A stretch of DNA of 36,839 nucleotides from contig PLRJ01000176.1 in the NCBI GenBank assembly GCA_003163855.1, forward strand, positions 1 to 36,839, read 5' to 3'. Below the pieces are notes generated by a model. That model worked only from the letters and a program-made list of their open reading frames with translations. It did no database searches and was not told where the DNA came from. The position numbers and the translations under genes are program-made. Of this stretch, positions 7,385 through 15,869 are shown piece by piece; within the stretch, counting starts at the first letter, position 1, and each line of letters begins with the position of its first letter. This DNA comes from Bryobacterales bacterium (GTDB taxonomy: Bacteria; Acidobacteriota; Terriglobia; Bryobacterales; Bryobacteraceae).

Positions 7385-8650
7385 ATGGACCAGTTCAAAA
7401 ATTCGCTAGACGACGTGTCCGGGGCTCGGATTGCGCGCGTCATTCTGCAGCATGCGGCAAAAATCAGCAAGGAGCAGGATATTTCCGCGCTGGTGGGAAT
7501 GCATGCAGCGTTAGCACGGGATCTGGTGGGAGGCGACCGCGCCAGTGTCTGGCTGATCGATGAAGAAAAGGGAGAGCTTTGGACGCGTGTAGCGGATGGA
7601 GTGGATGAGATTCGCATTCCCCTGAACACGGGAATTGTGGGTGCCTGTATTTCGGAGAACCGAACCATCGTCGCCAACGACCTCAGCAACGACCCGCGCT
7701 TTCACAGGCGGGTGGACGAGAAAAGCGGCTATCAGACCGAGTCTGTCTTGTGCGCTCCCCTGCATGCCGACAACACTACTATCGGTGCTCTTCAACTTCT
7801 GAACAAACCCGGCGGGTTTCTAAGTGGCGATGCCGAACTCATGGGCCTCATGGCGGTGTATGCCGCTTCGGCCATTCAAGCCGAGCGCTTACGGACCGAG
7901 GCTGAGATGGGGCGGCTGCTAAGTCATGAGTTGAACATTGCCCGGGAAGTGCAAATGAAATTGCTGCCGCGTTCCTTTCCGAGTTTGCCGGGGCTTGAGT
8001 ATACAGGCTTTTGCCGGTCGGCGCGCTTTGTCGGAGGCGACTATTTCGATCTGCTGCCGCTGGAAAACGGATCGTTTGCGTTCACGCTAGGCGATGTCTC
8101 AGGCAAGGGCGTGCCGGCGGCCGTGCTGATGGCCAGCATTCATACGCTGTTGAGGAGTCTCCTCAGCGAGAACTGGCGGAACCTGGGTGAAACTGTAGGC
8201 AAGCTGAACGAAGCCATGCATCTGACCTCAAGCGGAGATCGCTATTCCACTCTCTTTTGCGGCGTTGTGAATCCCGATCGCAGCGAAATGCGTTGCGTAA
8301 ACGCCGGGCACATTCCGCCGCTCATTATTCGGAGCAACGGCCAGGTGGACCGCCCGGCTGGCGCGGACTTCCCGGTAGGCCTGTTGCGCGGCACAACTTA
8401 CAAGGAACGAACCGTGCTGCTGACGCCCGGCAGCGTCGTGGTCTGCGTCTCCGACGGACTGACGGAAGTGAAGAACGAGAACTTCGAATTCTGGGACGAA
8501 CAGATCATAGAAGATGTCGCGCGTAAGCACAGGGACGGTTCGCTCGATCTGATGACAAACGCCTTTATAGAGGCGGCCGACGCATGGGCCGCCGGTAGTG
8601 AGCAGCATGACGATATGACCGCCGTGGCAGTGCGTATCTCGGCCAACTAG
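7385..8650 (+). CDS. GAF domain-containing SpoIIE/RsbU-type PP2C serine phosphatase
   Basis: The 421-aa product has a GAF sensor domain (about residues 35-175, with SVWLIDEEKGELWTRVADG and an APLHADNTTIGALQLLNK end) joined by a helical linker (ELNIAREVQMKLLPRSFP) to a PP2C-like SpoIIE domain (about 195-418). The metal-binding motifs are present: VGGDYFD, GDVSGKGVPAA, SDGLTE and a final DDMTAVAV. Such proteins dephosphorylate anti-sigma-factor antagonists (RsbV/SpoIIAA type) in partner-switching stress cascades, with the GAF domain binding a small ligand. No RsbV, RsbW or sigma gene is adjacent, so its target lies elsewhere. GAGGG precedes the ATG with good spacing. It lacks a membrane segment, so it is cytoplasmic. 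Confidence 0.93.
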   Translation: MDQFKNSLDDVSGARIARVILQHAAKISKEQDISALVGMHAALARDLVGGDRASVWLIDEEKGELWTRVADGVDEIRIPLNTGIVGACISENRTIVANDLSNDPRFHRRVDEKSGYQTESVLCAPLHADNTTIGALQLLNKPGGFLSGDAELMGLMAVYAASAIQAERLRTEAEMGRLLSHELNIAREVQMKLLPRSFPSLPGLEYTGFCRSARFVGGDYFDLLPLENGSFAFTLGDVSGKGVPAAVLMASIHTLLRSLLSENWRNLGETVGKLNEAMHLTSSGDRYSTLFCGVVNPDRSEMRCVNAGHIPPLIIRSNGQVDRPAGADFPVGLLRGTTYKERTVLLTPGSVVVCVSDGLTEVKNENFEFWDEQIIEDVARKHRDGSLDLMTNAFIEAADAWAAGSEQHDDMTAVAVRISAN

Positions 8651-8731
8651 TCATCGCTGGGACTTTTATCCTATTACTATGAGAACTTCCCCAAAACTTG
8701 GCAGCAGGATACAATCGCTGCGGGGTTGCAG

Positions 8732-8737
8732 TATAAT
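8732..8737 (+). promoter_or_regulatory. Perfect -10 element upstream of the PEP-CTERM gene
   Basis: A consensus TATAAT lies 20 bp before the proposed TTG start at 8757, giving a leader of roughly a dozen bases. No good -35 hexamer is found 16-18 bp upstream, so an activator may be needed. The element supports independent transcription of the PEP-CTERM gene, and probably the cyclase cluster behind it. Confidence 0.45.
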
Positions 8738-8756
8738 CCCTCCAAACGGGTAACAC

Positions 8757-9458
8757 TTGCATCCCAAATTTCTAGCACTTATTTTCCTGGCAGTAGCCGC
8801 CAATGTGTCGGCCACTCCTACCACGCCCTGCAGCACCGGAACTCTATCGAGTTATGAATCGAGTTATTCGGTTCCCCTCGGGTGTTCAATAGGCATCCTG
8901 GACTACTCAGGCTTCACTTATCACCCCATCAGCAACGCTCCGCTGCCCGGCGCTATTACTTTGACGCCGGAAACCGGCGGCTTCGCGTTCACCCAGACCA
9001 GCGGGTTGCCTTTCACCGCCAGTGCCGGCGAAATTGTTCAGTTTGAAATCGACTACAACATCATCATCGATCCGGCTCCCATCCTGGCCGGTGCCGACAA
9101 CTCGGTTGATCCGCCAAGCGGGAATGTGACCATTACCGAGTTTTTCTGTAACGATTCCCAGTATGTGTTTGAGGGAACCTGTCTCACCGGCTTTCTTTCA
9201 AACCCGGTGCAGGCGCTGTCGGTGGGAACCATACCCCCACTGTCGTTGAGTGCATCCATCATATTCAGCACTCCGGCTATTTCCTTTCAGGACGTGGGCG
9301 TTTTGTTCACGCTGAACGGCACCAACGGCCCGTCATCCTTCGACGGGGTCGACGCAAACTCGGTTGTTATTGGCGACGTCCCCGAACCGGCAGCCTGCTT
9401 TCTGGTAGGCCTCGGTTTGGTGGCTGGTAGCTATACACTAAGAAAACGCAAGCGCTGA
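8757..9458 (+). CDS. PEP-CTERM sorting-domain exported protein
   Basis: The 233-aa product opens with a signal peptide (MHPKFLALIFLAVAANVSA) and ends with a classical PEP-CTERM tripartite tail: VPEPAACF, a hydrophobic helix (LVGLGLVAGSYTL) and basic RKRKR. PEP-CTERM tails are recognised by exosortase (EpsH/XrtA), which processes the protein for surface or extracellular-matrix display, usually with exopolysaccharide. The 180-residue body is Ser/Thr/Pro/Gly-rich with paired cysteines and predicted beta structure, without a recognised domain. The start is TTG; no in-frame ATG would preserve the signal peptide. No exosortase gene lies in this window. The gene sits immediately before the propeller-cyclase gene and may share its transcript. 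Confidence 0.88.
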   Translation: MHPKFLALIFLAVAANVSATPTTPCSTGTLSSYESSYSVPLGCSIGILDYSGFTYHPISNAPLPGAITLTPETGGFAFTQTSGLPFTASAGEIVQFEIDYNIIIDPAPILAGADNSVDPPSGNVTITEFFCNDSQYVFEGTCLTGFLSNPVQALSVGTIPPLSLSASIIFSTPAISFQDVGVLFTLNGTNGPSSFDGVDANSVVIGDVPEPAACFLVGLGLVAGSYTLRKRKR

Positions 9459-9502
9459 TTGCAGCTTTATTCAATCTGAAGGCGCCCACCGCCATCTGTC
9501 TG

Positions 9503-12500
9503 ATGGCGCTGTTTGCCTGCGTCCCCGCGCGCGCCGCTATCAACTCCGATACGGGTTCGTTCCAGTTTCACAACTACACCGTGAAAGACTTCAACGCCAG
9601 CCCGCAAGGCTGGGCCATGGTTGAAGATCGGCGTGGCGTTATGTACATTGGCAACACCAATGGAGTGCTGGAGTTTGACGGTGTGAACTGGCGCTTGCTT
9701 CCCTTGACCAGCGGTGCCGGAGCGCAAGCACTGGCGATCGATTCCAGCGGCACGGTTTTCGTTGCCGGCAGCAACACAGCGGGCTACCTGGCCCCGGATG
9801 CCCATGGCGAGATGAAGTTCATCTCACTTGTGGACAAACTGCCAAAAGCGAACCAGATCTTTGGCATTGTCTTCGACATTCTGCCTACCCCGGAGGGCGT
9901 CTACTTCTGTTCGAAGCGAGCGCTTTTCCTGTTCTCGAAAGGCGGAGCGGTAGCGCCAAAAGTGTGGAAGCCGAGCAAGCAGTTTGGGCGCGCCTTTGCC
10001 GTCGACGATGAACTGTTTGTAACCACCAACGATCGCGGCTTGCTGCGCATGCTGAAGGGGGAGTTGACGCCAAGCGTGGAGGGCGACGCCAAGCTAGTGC
10101 GTAAAGGGCCCATCTTTGCGCGGGGATCTACGCCCGACCAACGTCCGCTGCTGGCAAACGCCCTGAACTTGTTCCATTTTTCCCTCAGCTCAATCGACCC
10201 ATTTCCCACACAAGCCGACAGTTATTTCGCTCAGCACAACATTACTGCCATCAGCCAGTGGGCAAGCGGAGAAATCGCCGTGGGTACCAGTTCGGGTGGA
10301 GTTGTGGTGCTGGATCAAAGTGGCAAAGTCAAACGAACTTTGACGAAGAAATCGGGCTTGCCCAGCGATATCATCACCGCGTTCTTTACCGACCGCCAGG
10401 GCGGAATCTGGATTGCGACAGACGCGGGCCTGGCGCGTTTCGATCCCGCGCTTAGCAGTTTCGGGGAAGAGCAGGGCCTCCGCGGCAGCGTTACCGCCAT
10501 TGGCCGGTTTGACGCATCTCTTTATGCCGGGACGACATTGGGCCTTTTCCGGCTGCAGGCATCTGGCGGCCCGGAGCCTTTGTTTGAACCGGTAGCTTCT
10601 TTGCAGCAGCCTGTGTATGCGATTGCTAAACACGGCAACACCTTGCTCGTCGGAGCCAAGCGCGGGCTCTTTTCAGTCTCCGGCACAGACGCGAAACCCA
10701 TCTTCCCAACCGATGTTGTGTACGACATCAGCTTTTCGCGCAGCGATCCGGAACTGGTTTACATTTCCGGACGCGATGGCGTTCAAGCTTTGAAGCCCAT
10801 CGGTGGCAAGTGGACGGTTGTGGCCAAGGAGAGCAAAGGCCAGGAGTTTCGTATGGCGCTGGAAGACGCCGGCGGGCATGTGTGGGCAACCACCAGGGCG
10901 GATATCTGGAACATCGACTTCCGTGCGCAGCCCGCCGCCGCTAAACACTACGGAGCAGCCGAGGGGGTGCCGCCCGACTTCAAGTTTGTCTACCTGGTGA
11001 ACGGACATCCGGCCTTTACAACTTCAAAAGGCCTGATGCGATTTTCCGAAACCAGCCAGCGCTTTGTTCCCGATCCGGAACTGGGACCGCAATTTTCCGA
11101 TGGCAGCCGTGCGGTATCGCTGGTCCTGCAGGACAAAGCTCAGAATATCTGGGTAGTTGGCCAAGGTTACGACGGTGTGCTGTTGAACCAGCGTGCCGGC
11201 GGCTATCGTTTGTTCTCGCGTCCGTTGCTGGAAACGGGCATTAAGTCCGTGTGGACGATGCTGCCGGAGGCGGATGGCACGGTTTGGGTGTCGGGCGACG
11301 GGGGCGGCTTGTTTCGCTACGAGTTCCCGGCCACGCCTTTTCAAGCGGGTGAAGATTTTGGCGTATTATTACGGCGCGTGACCACGACGGCGCGCGAGCA
11401 GGTGCTCTTTAGCGGCTTTGGTGTAAATAACACTTCGCCGAAGCTGCCTTATAGCGACAACGCGCTGCGCTTTGAGTTCGCCGCGCCCTTCCCTGAGAGT
11501 CAATCGGCAGTCGAATACCAGGTGAAGCTGGATGGAACCGACAAGCAATGGTCTCCTTGGACCACAGAGACGCGCAAGGATTACACAAACCTGCCGGAAC
11601 GCCACTATACCTTTCACGTGCGCGCGCGCAATCCGCACGACGCCGTTACCTCCGATGCTGTGTATGCCTTTACAGTCAGCGCTCCTTGGTATCGAACCTG
11701 GCCGGCCTATGCGGTTTACGTGGCCGCGTTCCTGTTGGCGGGCTGGCTGATTCTGCGCTGGCGTCTGCAGGCGTTGGAGGCCAAGAATAAGTGGCTGGAA
11801 CAAGTGGTGGAGGACCGCACGGCGGAGGTTAGAAGCGAACGCGATCAGAACGTGGCGCTGCTGTTGAATATTCTGCCGTCGCCGGTCGCGACGGAACTGC
11901 GCAGTACGGGCGCGGTTAAGCCCACTGCCTTCGACGATGTGACGGTTTGTTTCAGCGATTTCGTCGGCTTCACTCTGTCGAGCGAAAATCTGCCTCCGGA
12001 AGAGCTTATTTCGTCCTTGAACGAATACTTCACGGCGTTCGATGAAATCATTGGCCGCTATGGGCTGGAGAAGTTGAAGACCATTGGCGATTCCTATATG
12101 TTTGCCAGCGGTTTGCCAACGGTTTCGCCGTCGCACGCGGTAGATGCGGTGCTCGCCGCGCTTGAGATGGTGGCCGCTTCACAGCGCTTGGCGCGCCCGG
12201 ATAAAGGCGTGAACTGGCGCATTCGGCTGGGGCTCTATAGTGGACCGGTTGTGGCGGGCGTAGTCGGCAAGCGCAAGTTCGCTTTTGACATTTGGGGCAA
12301 TACCGTTAACTTTGCGGCGCGCATGGAATCCAGCGGCGCGCCAGATCGCGTGAACTTATCCCAAACCACGTGCGCCCTGGTCTCCGAATTCATCGAATGC
12401 GAGCCACGCGGCCGCGTCCGCATCAAGGAAGGGCGTGAGATGGAGATGTTCTTCGCGCTTAAACCCAGGCAGAATTTGCTCGCCGGGCCACTTGAGGATG

Positions 12501-12613
12501 GTGTACCCAAGGCCTTTCGCGAGAAATACCAGGAAGTTTATGCAGCCTATCCGAAGTCGTTCCCCGATCCGGCAATCTTTGGCGAAACTCTGATTGAAAG
12601 CCAGCGAGCGTGA
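9503..12613 (+). CDS. Membrane sensor with two-component-type beta-propeller, Y_Y_Y domain and class III adenylate cyclase
   Basis: This product of about 1036 aa is a one-component receptor. An N-terminal export signal precedes 600 residues of propeller repeats (GVMYIGNTNGVLEFDGVNW, GGIWIATDAGLARFD), a Y_Y_Y immunoglobulin-like domain (about 655-727), one membrane helix (about 733-752), a short coiled coil, and a class III cyclase domain (about 800-1000). The cyclase has the metal-binding CFSDFVGFT, the purine-selecting Lys in EKLKTIGDSYM and Asp in FDIWGN, and the transition-state Asn/Arg in NTVNFAARMES; this set predicts an active enzyme making cAMP. The ATG at 9503 leaves a short signal peptide without a basic residue. 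A CTG at 9476 would give KAPTAICLMALFACVPARA, a better signal, so the true start may be upstream. The MBL hydrolase gene overlaps its stop. Confidence 0.92.
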   Translation: MALFACVPARAAINSDTGSFQFHNYTVKDFNASPQGWAMVEDRRGVMYIGNTNGVLEFDGVNWRLLPLTSGAGAQALAIDSSGTVFVAGSNTAGYLAPDAHGEMKFISLVDKLPKANQIFGIVFDILPTPEGVYFCSKRALFLFSKGGAVAPKVWKPSKQFGRAFAVDDELFVTTNDRGLLRMLKGELTPSVEGDAKLVRKGPIFARGSTPDQRPLLANALNLFHFSLSSIDPFPTQADSYFAQHNITAISQWASGEIAVGTSSGGVVVLDQSGKVKRTLTKKSGLPSDIITAFFTDRQGGIWIATDAGLARFDPALSSFGEEQGLRGSVTAIGRFDASLYAGTTLGLFRLQASGGPEPLFEPVASLQQPVYAIAKHGNTLLVGAKRGLFSVSGTDAKPIFPTDVVYDISFSRSDPELVYISGRDGVQALKPIGGKWTVVAKESKGQEFRMALEDAGGHVWATTRADIWNIDFRAQPAAAKHYGAAEGVPPDFKFVYLVNGHPAFTTSKGLMRFSETSQRFVPDPELGPQFSDGSRAVSLVLQDKAQNIWVVGQGYDGVLLNQRAGGYRLFSRPLLETGIKSVWTMLPEADGTVWVSGDGGGLFRYEFPATPFQAGEDFGVLLRRVTTTAREQVLFSGFGVNNTSPKLPYSDNALRFEFAAPFPESQSAVEYQVKLDGTDKQWSPWTTETRKDYTNLPERHYTFHVRARNPHDAVTSDAVYAFTVSAPWYRTWPAYAVYVAAFLLAGWLILRWRLQALEAKNKWLEQVVEDRTAEVRSERDQNVALLLNILPSPVATELRSTGAVKPTAFDDVTVCFSDFVGFTLSSENLPPEELISSLNEYFTAFDEIIGRYGLEKLKTIGDSYMFASGLPTVSPSHAVDAVLAALEMVAASQRLARPDKGVNWRIRLGLYSGPVVAGVVGKRKFAFDIWGNTVNFAARMESSGAPDRVNLSQTTCALVSEFIECEPRGRVRIKEGREMEMFFALKPRQNLLAGPLEDGVPKAFREKYQEVYAAYPKSFPDPAIFGETLIESQRA

Positions 12614-13440
12614 TGGCCGCCCGCCTGACGCTGAAGTTCTGGGGAGTTCGCGGTTCCACTCCTACCCCCATTGCCGCCAACTTGGGATATGGCGGCAACA
12701 CTTCCTGCTTTGAGATTTGTTCCAGCGGCGGCCAGCGCATCATAGTAGATGCCGGCACCGGTGCGTTTAACCTCGGGCGGCGCCTCATGCAGGATGCCGG
12801 GCCGGATGGCATGAGTGTGGATCTCTTCCTGACACATTTTCACTGGGATCATATCCAGGGACTGCCTTTCTTTGCGCCGCTGCTGCAACCTGGGAATCGA
12901 GTCACTTTCCATGCCGCCCCGCCGCCGCAGGAAACACGCCGAAGGCTCCAATGCCAGATGATGAATCCATTCTTCACGCTGGATTTCGAGTCTGTGCGCG
13001 GCCAGCGTGAGTTTCGCCAGCTACAAAATGAGACGGTTCAATGCGGCGATATCGCAGTCACTTCGTTCCCGCTGCACCACCCGCAAGGCGCCAGCGGTTA
13101 TCGCGTTCGATGTAATGGAGCCACCATCGTGGTGGCCACGGATGTGGAGCATGGCGACGCGAAGCTCGATGCGGTATTGCTGGAACACTGCGCGGACGCC
13201 GATCTGCTGATCTACGACGCGCAGTATACGCCCGAGGAATACGCCTCGAAGCAGGGCTGGGGCCACAGCACTTTCGAGGCGGCGGCTCGCTTTGCCACGG
13301 AAGCCCGGGCGCGTAAGCTGATCCTGCATCATCACGATCCAACCCATGACGACCGCGCCATCGATGAAATTGTGCTGCAGGCGCGCCGGCTCTTCGACAA
13401 CGTAGCAGCAGCGCAGGAGCAATGTACGATAGCGCTATAG
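12613..13440 (+). CDS. MBL-fold metallo-hydrolase (PhnP/COG1235-like), possible cyclic-nucleotide phosphodiesterase
   Basis: The 275-aa cytoplasmic product has the metallo-beta-lactamase signature THFHWDH near residue 75, with further ligands in FPLHHPQG, TDVEH and LHHHDPTHDD. The start KFWGVRGSTPTP followed by GYGGNTSC is typical of a COG1235-like family. Class II cyclic-nucleotide phosphodiesterases also use this fold, and members are often found next to class III cyclases, so hydrolysis of the cyclase product is a reasonable but unproven guess. Other family members cut cyclic phosphates or RNA. The ATG at 12613 overlaps the cyclase TGA by one base; a GTG one codon earlier is possible. The 3' end overlaps the adenosine deaminase gene by 19 bp. 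Confidence 0.9.
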   Translation: MAARLTLKFWGVRGSTPTPIAANLGYGGNTSCFEICSSGGQRIIVDAGTGAFNLGRRLMQDAGPDGMSVDLFLTHFHWDHIQGLPFFAPLLQPGNRVTFHAAPPPQETRRRLQCQMMNPFFTLDFESVRGQREFRQLQNETVQCGDIAVTSFPLHHPQGASGYRVRCNGATIVVATDVEHGDAKLDAVLLEHCADADLLIYDAQYTPEEYASKQGWGHSTFEAAARFATEARARKLILHHHDPTHDDRAIDEIVLQARRLFDNVAAAQEQCTIAL

Positions 13441-14972
13441 GAAAATCTCTTTTGCACCCATTTAAGATCTGCTTCTGCGCAGGCTTGCTCGCTGTTCTCT
13501 CCCTGCGCCCCGTGGCTGGCCAAAAAAAGTCTGCCTCCATCGGCCCCTCCATCAGCATCGAACAGCGCTTCGCGGCACTGCGTAAGAGTCCGCTTGAGTT
13601 GTATGCCTTTCTCCTCGCCATGCCCAAAGGCGGCGATCTGCATAACCACGTAGTCGGCGCCGTTTATGCGGAGAACCTGATCGGTGCGGCTGCGCAGCAA
13701 CATCTTTGTATAGACCAGGCAACGCTTTCTTTTCAAAAATCATCCGCGCCGGACGGCACCTGCAAAGTGGACGCGGCACTGGCGGAGGCGAATAACGATT
13801 TGTTCAACTCGCTGGTGAACAGCCTCTCCATGCGCGCCTTTGTCCCAGGCCCCGAATCCGCCCATGACCACTTCTTTACGGCTTTCAACAAATTTAACGC
13901 CGACAAGGCTCCGCAGCCCGCCTCGTTTGTGGTCGAGGTTGTGCGCAGGGCGGCGGAACAGAACGAAAGCTATCTGGAGTTGATGGCGTTGAACGGCAAC
14001 CTGGCCTCGGCGCTGGGAGACAAGGTGGGATTTAGCGGCGACTTTGCCGATACCACCAGCAAACTGCGCGCTGCGGGCATTGCCGAAACGGTAACAGACC
14101 AGAAGGCCAAGGTGGACGGCATTGAGCAGAGCCGCCTCAAGCTGCTGAACTGTTCGGAAAATCCGCAATCGGACGCTTGCAAGGTAACGGTTCGCTATGT
14201 GTACCAGGTGCTGCGCGAATCTCCGAACGCCTCGGTCTTTGCGCAGACCCTATGCGGGTTTATGCTGGCCGCGGAAGATCCGCGCGTGGTGGCCATTAAC
14301 TTCGTGCAGCCGGAGGACGGCATCAACTCGATGAAAAACTATCATCTGGACATGCAGATGATCGACTACATCCATCAGCTCTATCCGAACGTCCACATCA
14401 CGCTGCACGCCGGTGAACTTACGCTTGGCTTAGTCCCGCCCGAAGGTTTGCGCTTCCATATCAGAGAAGCCGTGGAGTTGGGTCACGCCCAACGAATCGG
14501 GCATGGCGTGGACGTCATGTACGAGACCAATGCGTTGGGTCTATTGGCCACGATGAAGAAGCGCAACGTTGACGTGGAAGTAAATTTGAGCAGCAATGAC
14601 GAGATCCTTGGAGTGAAGGGCGACAACCATCCCTTCCCGGTCTACCGCAAGTTCGGAATTCCTGTGACGCTCAGCACCGACGATGAAGGTGTTGGCCGTA
14701 CCCATCTGACCGAGGAATTTCAACGGGCGGTGCTGACTTATGGCTTGAATTATGCCGGCGTAAAGCAACTTGTACGCAACAGCCTGCAGTATTCGTTCCT
14801 CAGCGGAGAGAGTTATTGGACCGATGCTACTTACCGCCATCCGGCGAAGGCGTGCGCAGCCGGAATGGCGGCGGAAACATGCCAGGCGTTCCTGGCGGCC
14901 AACGACAAGGCTCGTTTGCAGGCCGATTTGGAGAAGCGTTTTCAGGTTTTTGAGGCAGCCCAGCGGAATTGA
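13422..14972 (+). CDS. Secreted adenosine deaminase, ADGF/CECR1 type
   Basis: The 516-aa product has an export signal (hydrophobic run ICFCAGLLAVLSLRPVAG at about 17-34) and an amidohydrolase barrel with adenosine deaminase motifs: MPKGGDLHNHVVGAVY at about 63, the catalytic HAGE, RIGHGVDV, and VTLSTDDEGV near 415 with the metal-binding Asp. The long N-terminal extension and the PKGGDLH start place it with the ADGF/CECR1 extracellular deaminases, which turn adenosine into inosine plus ammonia, rather than cytosolic Add. Its ATG lies inside the MBL gene, 19 bp before that stop, with AGGAG just upstream. A periplasmic or extracellular site is expected. Linked to a cyclase and a possible phosphodiesterase, it could consume adenosine from cAMP breakdown; inference only. 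Confidence 0.92.
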   Translation: MYDSAIGKSLLHPFKICFCAGLLAVLSLRPVAGQKKSASIGPSISIEQRFAALRKSPLELYAFLLAMPKGGDLHNHVVGAVYAENLIGAAAQQHLCIDQATLSFQKSSAPDGTCKVDAALAEANNDLFNSLVNSLSMRAFVPGPESAHDHFFTAFNKFNADKAPQPASFVVEVVRRAAEQNESYLELMALNGNLASALGDKVGFSGDFADTTSKLRAAGIAETVTDQKAKVDGIEQSRLKLLNCSENPQSDACKVTVRYVYQVLRESPNASVFAQTLCGFMLAAEDPRVVAINFVQPEDGINSMKNYHLDMQMIDYIHQLYPNVHITLHAGELTLGLVPPEGLRFHIREAVELGHAQRIGHGVDVMYETNALGLLATMKKRNVDVEVNLSSNDEILGVKGDNHPFPVYRKFGIPVTLSTDDEGVGRTHLTEEFQRAVLTYGLNYAGVKQLVRNSLQYSFLSGESYWTDATYRHPAKACAAGMAAETCQAFLAANDKARLQADLEKRFQVFEAAQRN

Positions 14973-15098
14973 TCTTCCGCCAGGCGACAACGAAAACAAA
15001 CCCCGCAGCTTGCTGATGCAGGAAGGCCAAAATCATGGTCAACAAGTCTCTGCCGTAAACTTGAAAGCGGATCTATCGCCGCCGGATCTCATCAAGCA

Positions 15099-15608
15099 GT
15101 GCACCATAACTCTCCCATCACGAACTCGGACTTCCGCTCGGCTTGTGGTTTATTCCCGACCGGTGTAACGGTGGTAGCCCGCATGTTGAACGACGGAAGC
15201 CCGTATGGCATGACCGTAAGTTCTTTTACTTCGGTATCCCTTAATCCTCCGCTCGTTCTGGTATGCATCGATAAAGCTGCGCGTTTTTTGCGCGATCTGC
15301 CATCCGGCGCGGCCATCTCCATTAATGTTCTTAGCGAGCAACAACAGCACATAGCCACGCGCTTTGCCAATCGCAAAGACGAAGACCGTTTCGCCGGCGC
15401 GCAGTGGCATAGCGGCTGGCATGAAGTGCCGTTGCTGGATGGCGTCGTTGCCACCTTCGGCTGTCTGGTAACCCAGCTTTTTGAGTCGGGTGATCACTTC
15501 ATTCTGATCGCTGAAGTCTTTGACATACAACGCCATCAGGGAAGTCCGCTAGTCTGGTGCGACCGCAACTATCACGCGCTCCCAGCCCATCACAACCCGC
15601 AGCTTTGA
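15099..15608 (+). CDS. Flavin reductase-like (split-barrel FMN-binding) protein
   Basis: The 169-aa product is a compact FMN-binding split barrel. The pattern FRSACGLFPTGVTVVA at the start, GMTVSSFTSVSLNPPLVLVCID in the middle, then INVLSEQQQHIATRFA and GDHFILIAEV, is the signature of the flavin reductase/HpaC family. These enzymes use NAD(P)H to reduce FMN or FAD for a partner monooxygenase, or occasionally act as oxygenase-type flavoproteins. No monooxygenase is adjacent, so the partner is unknown. The start is GTG at 15099 without a strong Shine-Dalgarno; there is no better in-frame ATG upstream. It follows the deaminase gene by 126 bp, so it may or may not be in the same transcript. Confidence 0.9.
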   Translation: MHHNSPITNSDFRSACGLFPTGVTVVARMLNDGSPYGMTVSSFTSVSLNPPLVLVCIDKAARFLRDLPSGAAISINVLSEQQQHIATRFANRKDEDRFAGAQWHSGWHEVPLLDGVVATFGCLVTQLFESGDHFILIAEVFDIQRHQGSPLVWCDRNYHALPAHHNPQL

Positions 15609-15730
15609 AAACCGGCCAGGAATTTTAGTTGGAGTTTTCCCGAGATGAAAAAGCGCTTTCACAACTATGCAATCAGTTGTGGCGTCGGTTGTTTACAGTT
15701 GCCGGTTTCCTGCTCCAAGACTAAGGTGTG

Positions 15731-15749
15731 AGGGTAGCGACCCTACCCT
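15731..15749. repeat. Short perfect hairpin between the flavin reductase gene and the 403-aa gene
   Basis: AGGGTAG and CTACCCT form a 7-bp stem with a 5-base loop. There is no T-run on either side, so it is a weak terminator candidate at best. A second hairpin (CACAACT/AGTTGTG, 8-base loop) lies at 15660-15681. The stretch 15609-15869 holds no convincing gene. Confidence 0.3.
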
Positions 15750-15869
15750 GCTCTTAGCCGGGATATTTCTTAAGCCGACCGCAATTTTTCTTGAATTAAG
15801 CAGGCTTGCAGTCGTCCAACAAGACGATAAGTACTGAAGTTCGGGACATAACAACCGATTAATTTGTAG

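Noticed and set aside
15645..15731. 28-codon frame (MKKRFHNYAISCGVGC...) with TTGGAG upstream
   Set aside because: Very short, resembles a lipoprotein start only loosely, and overlaps a hairpin; not enough evidence to call a gene.
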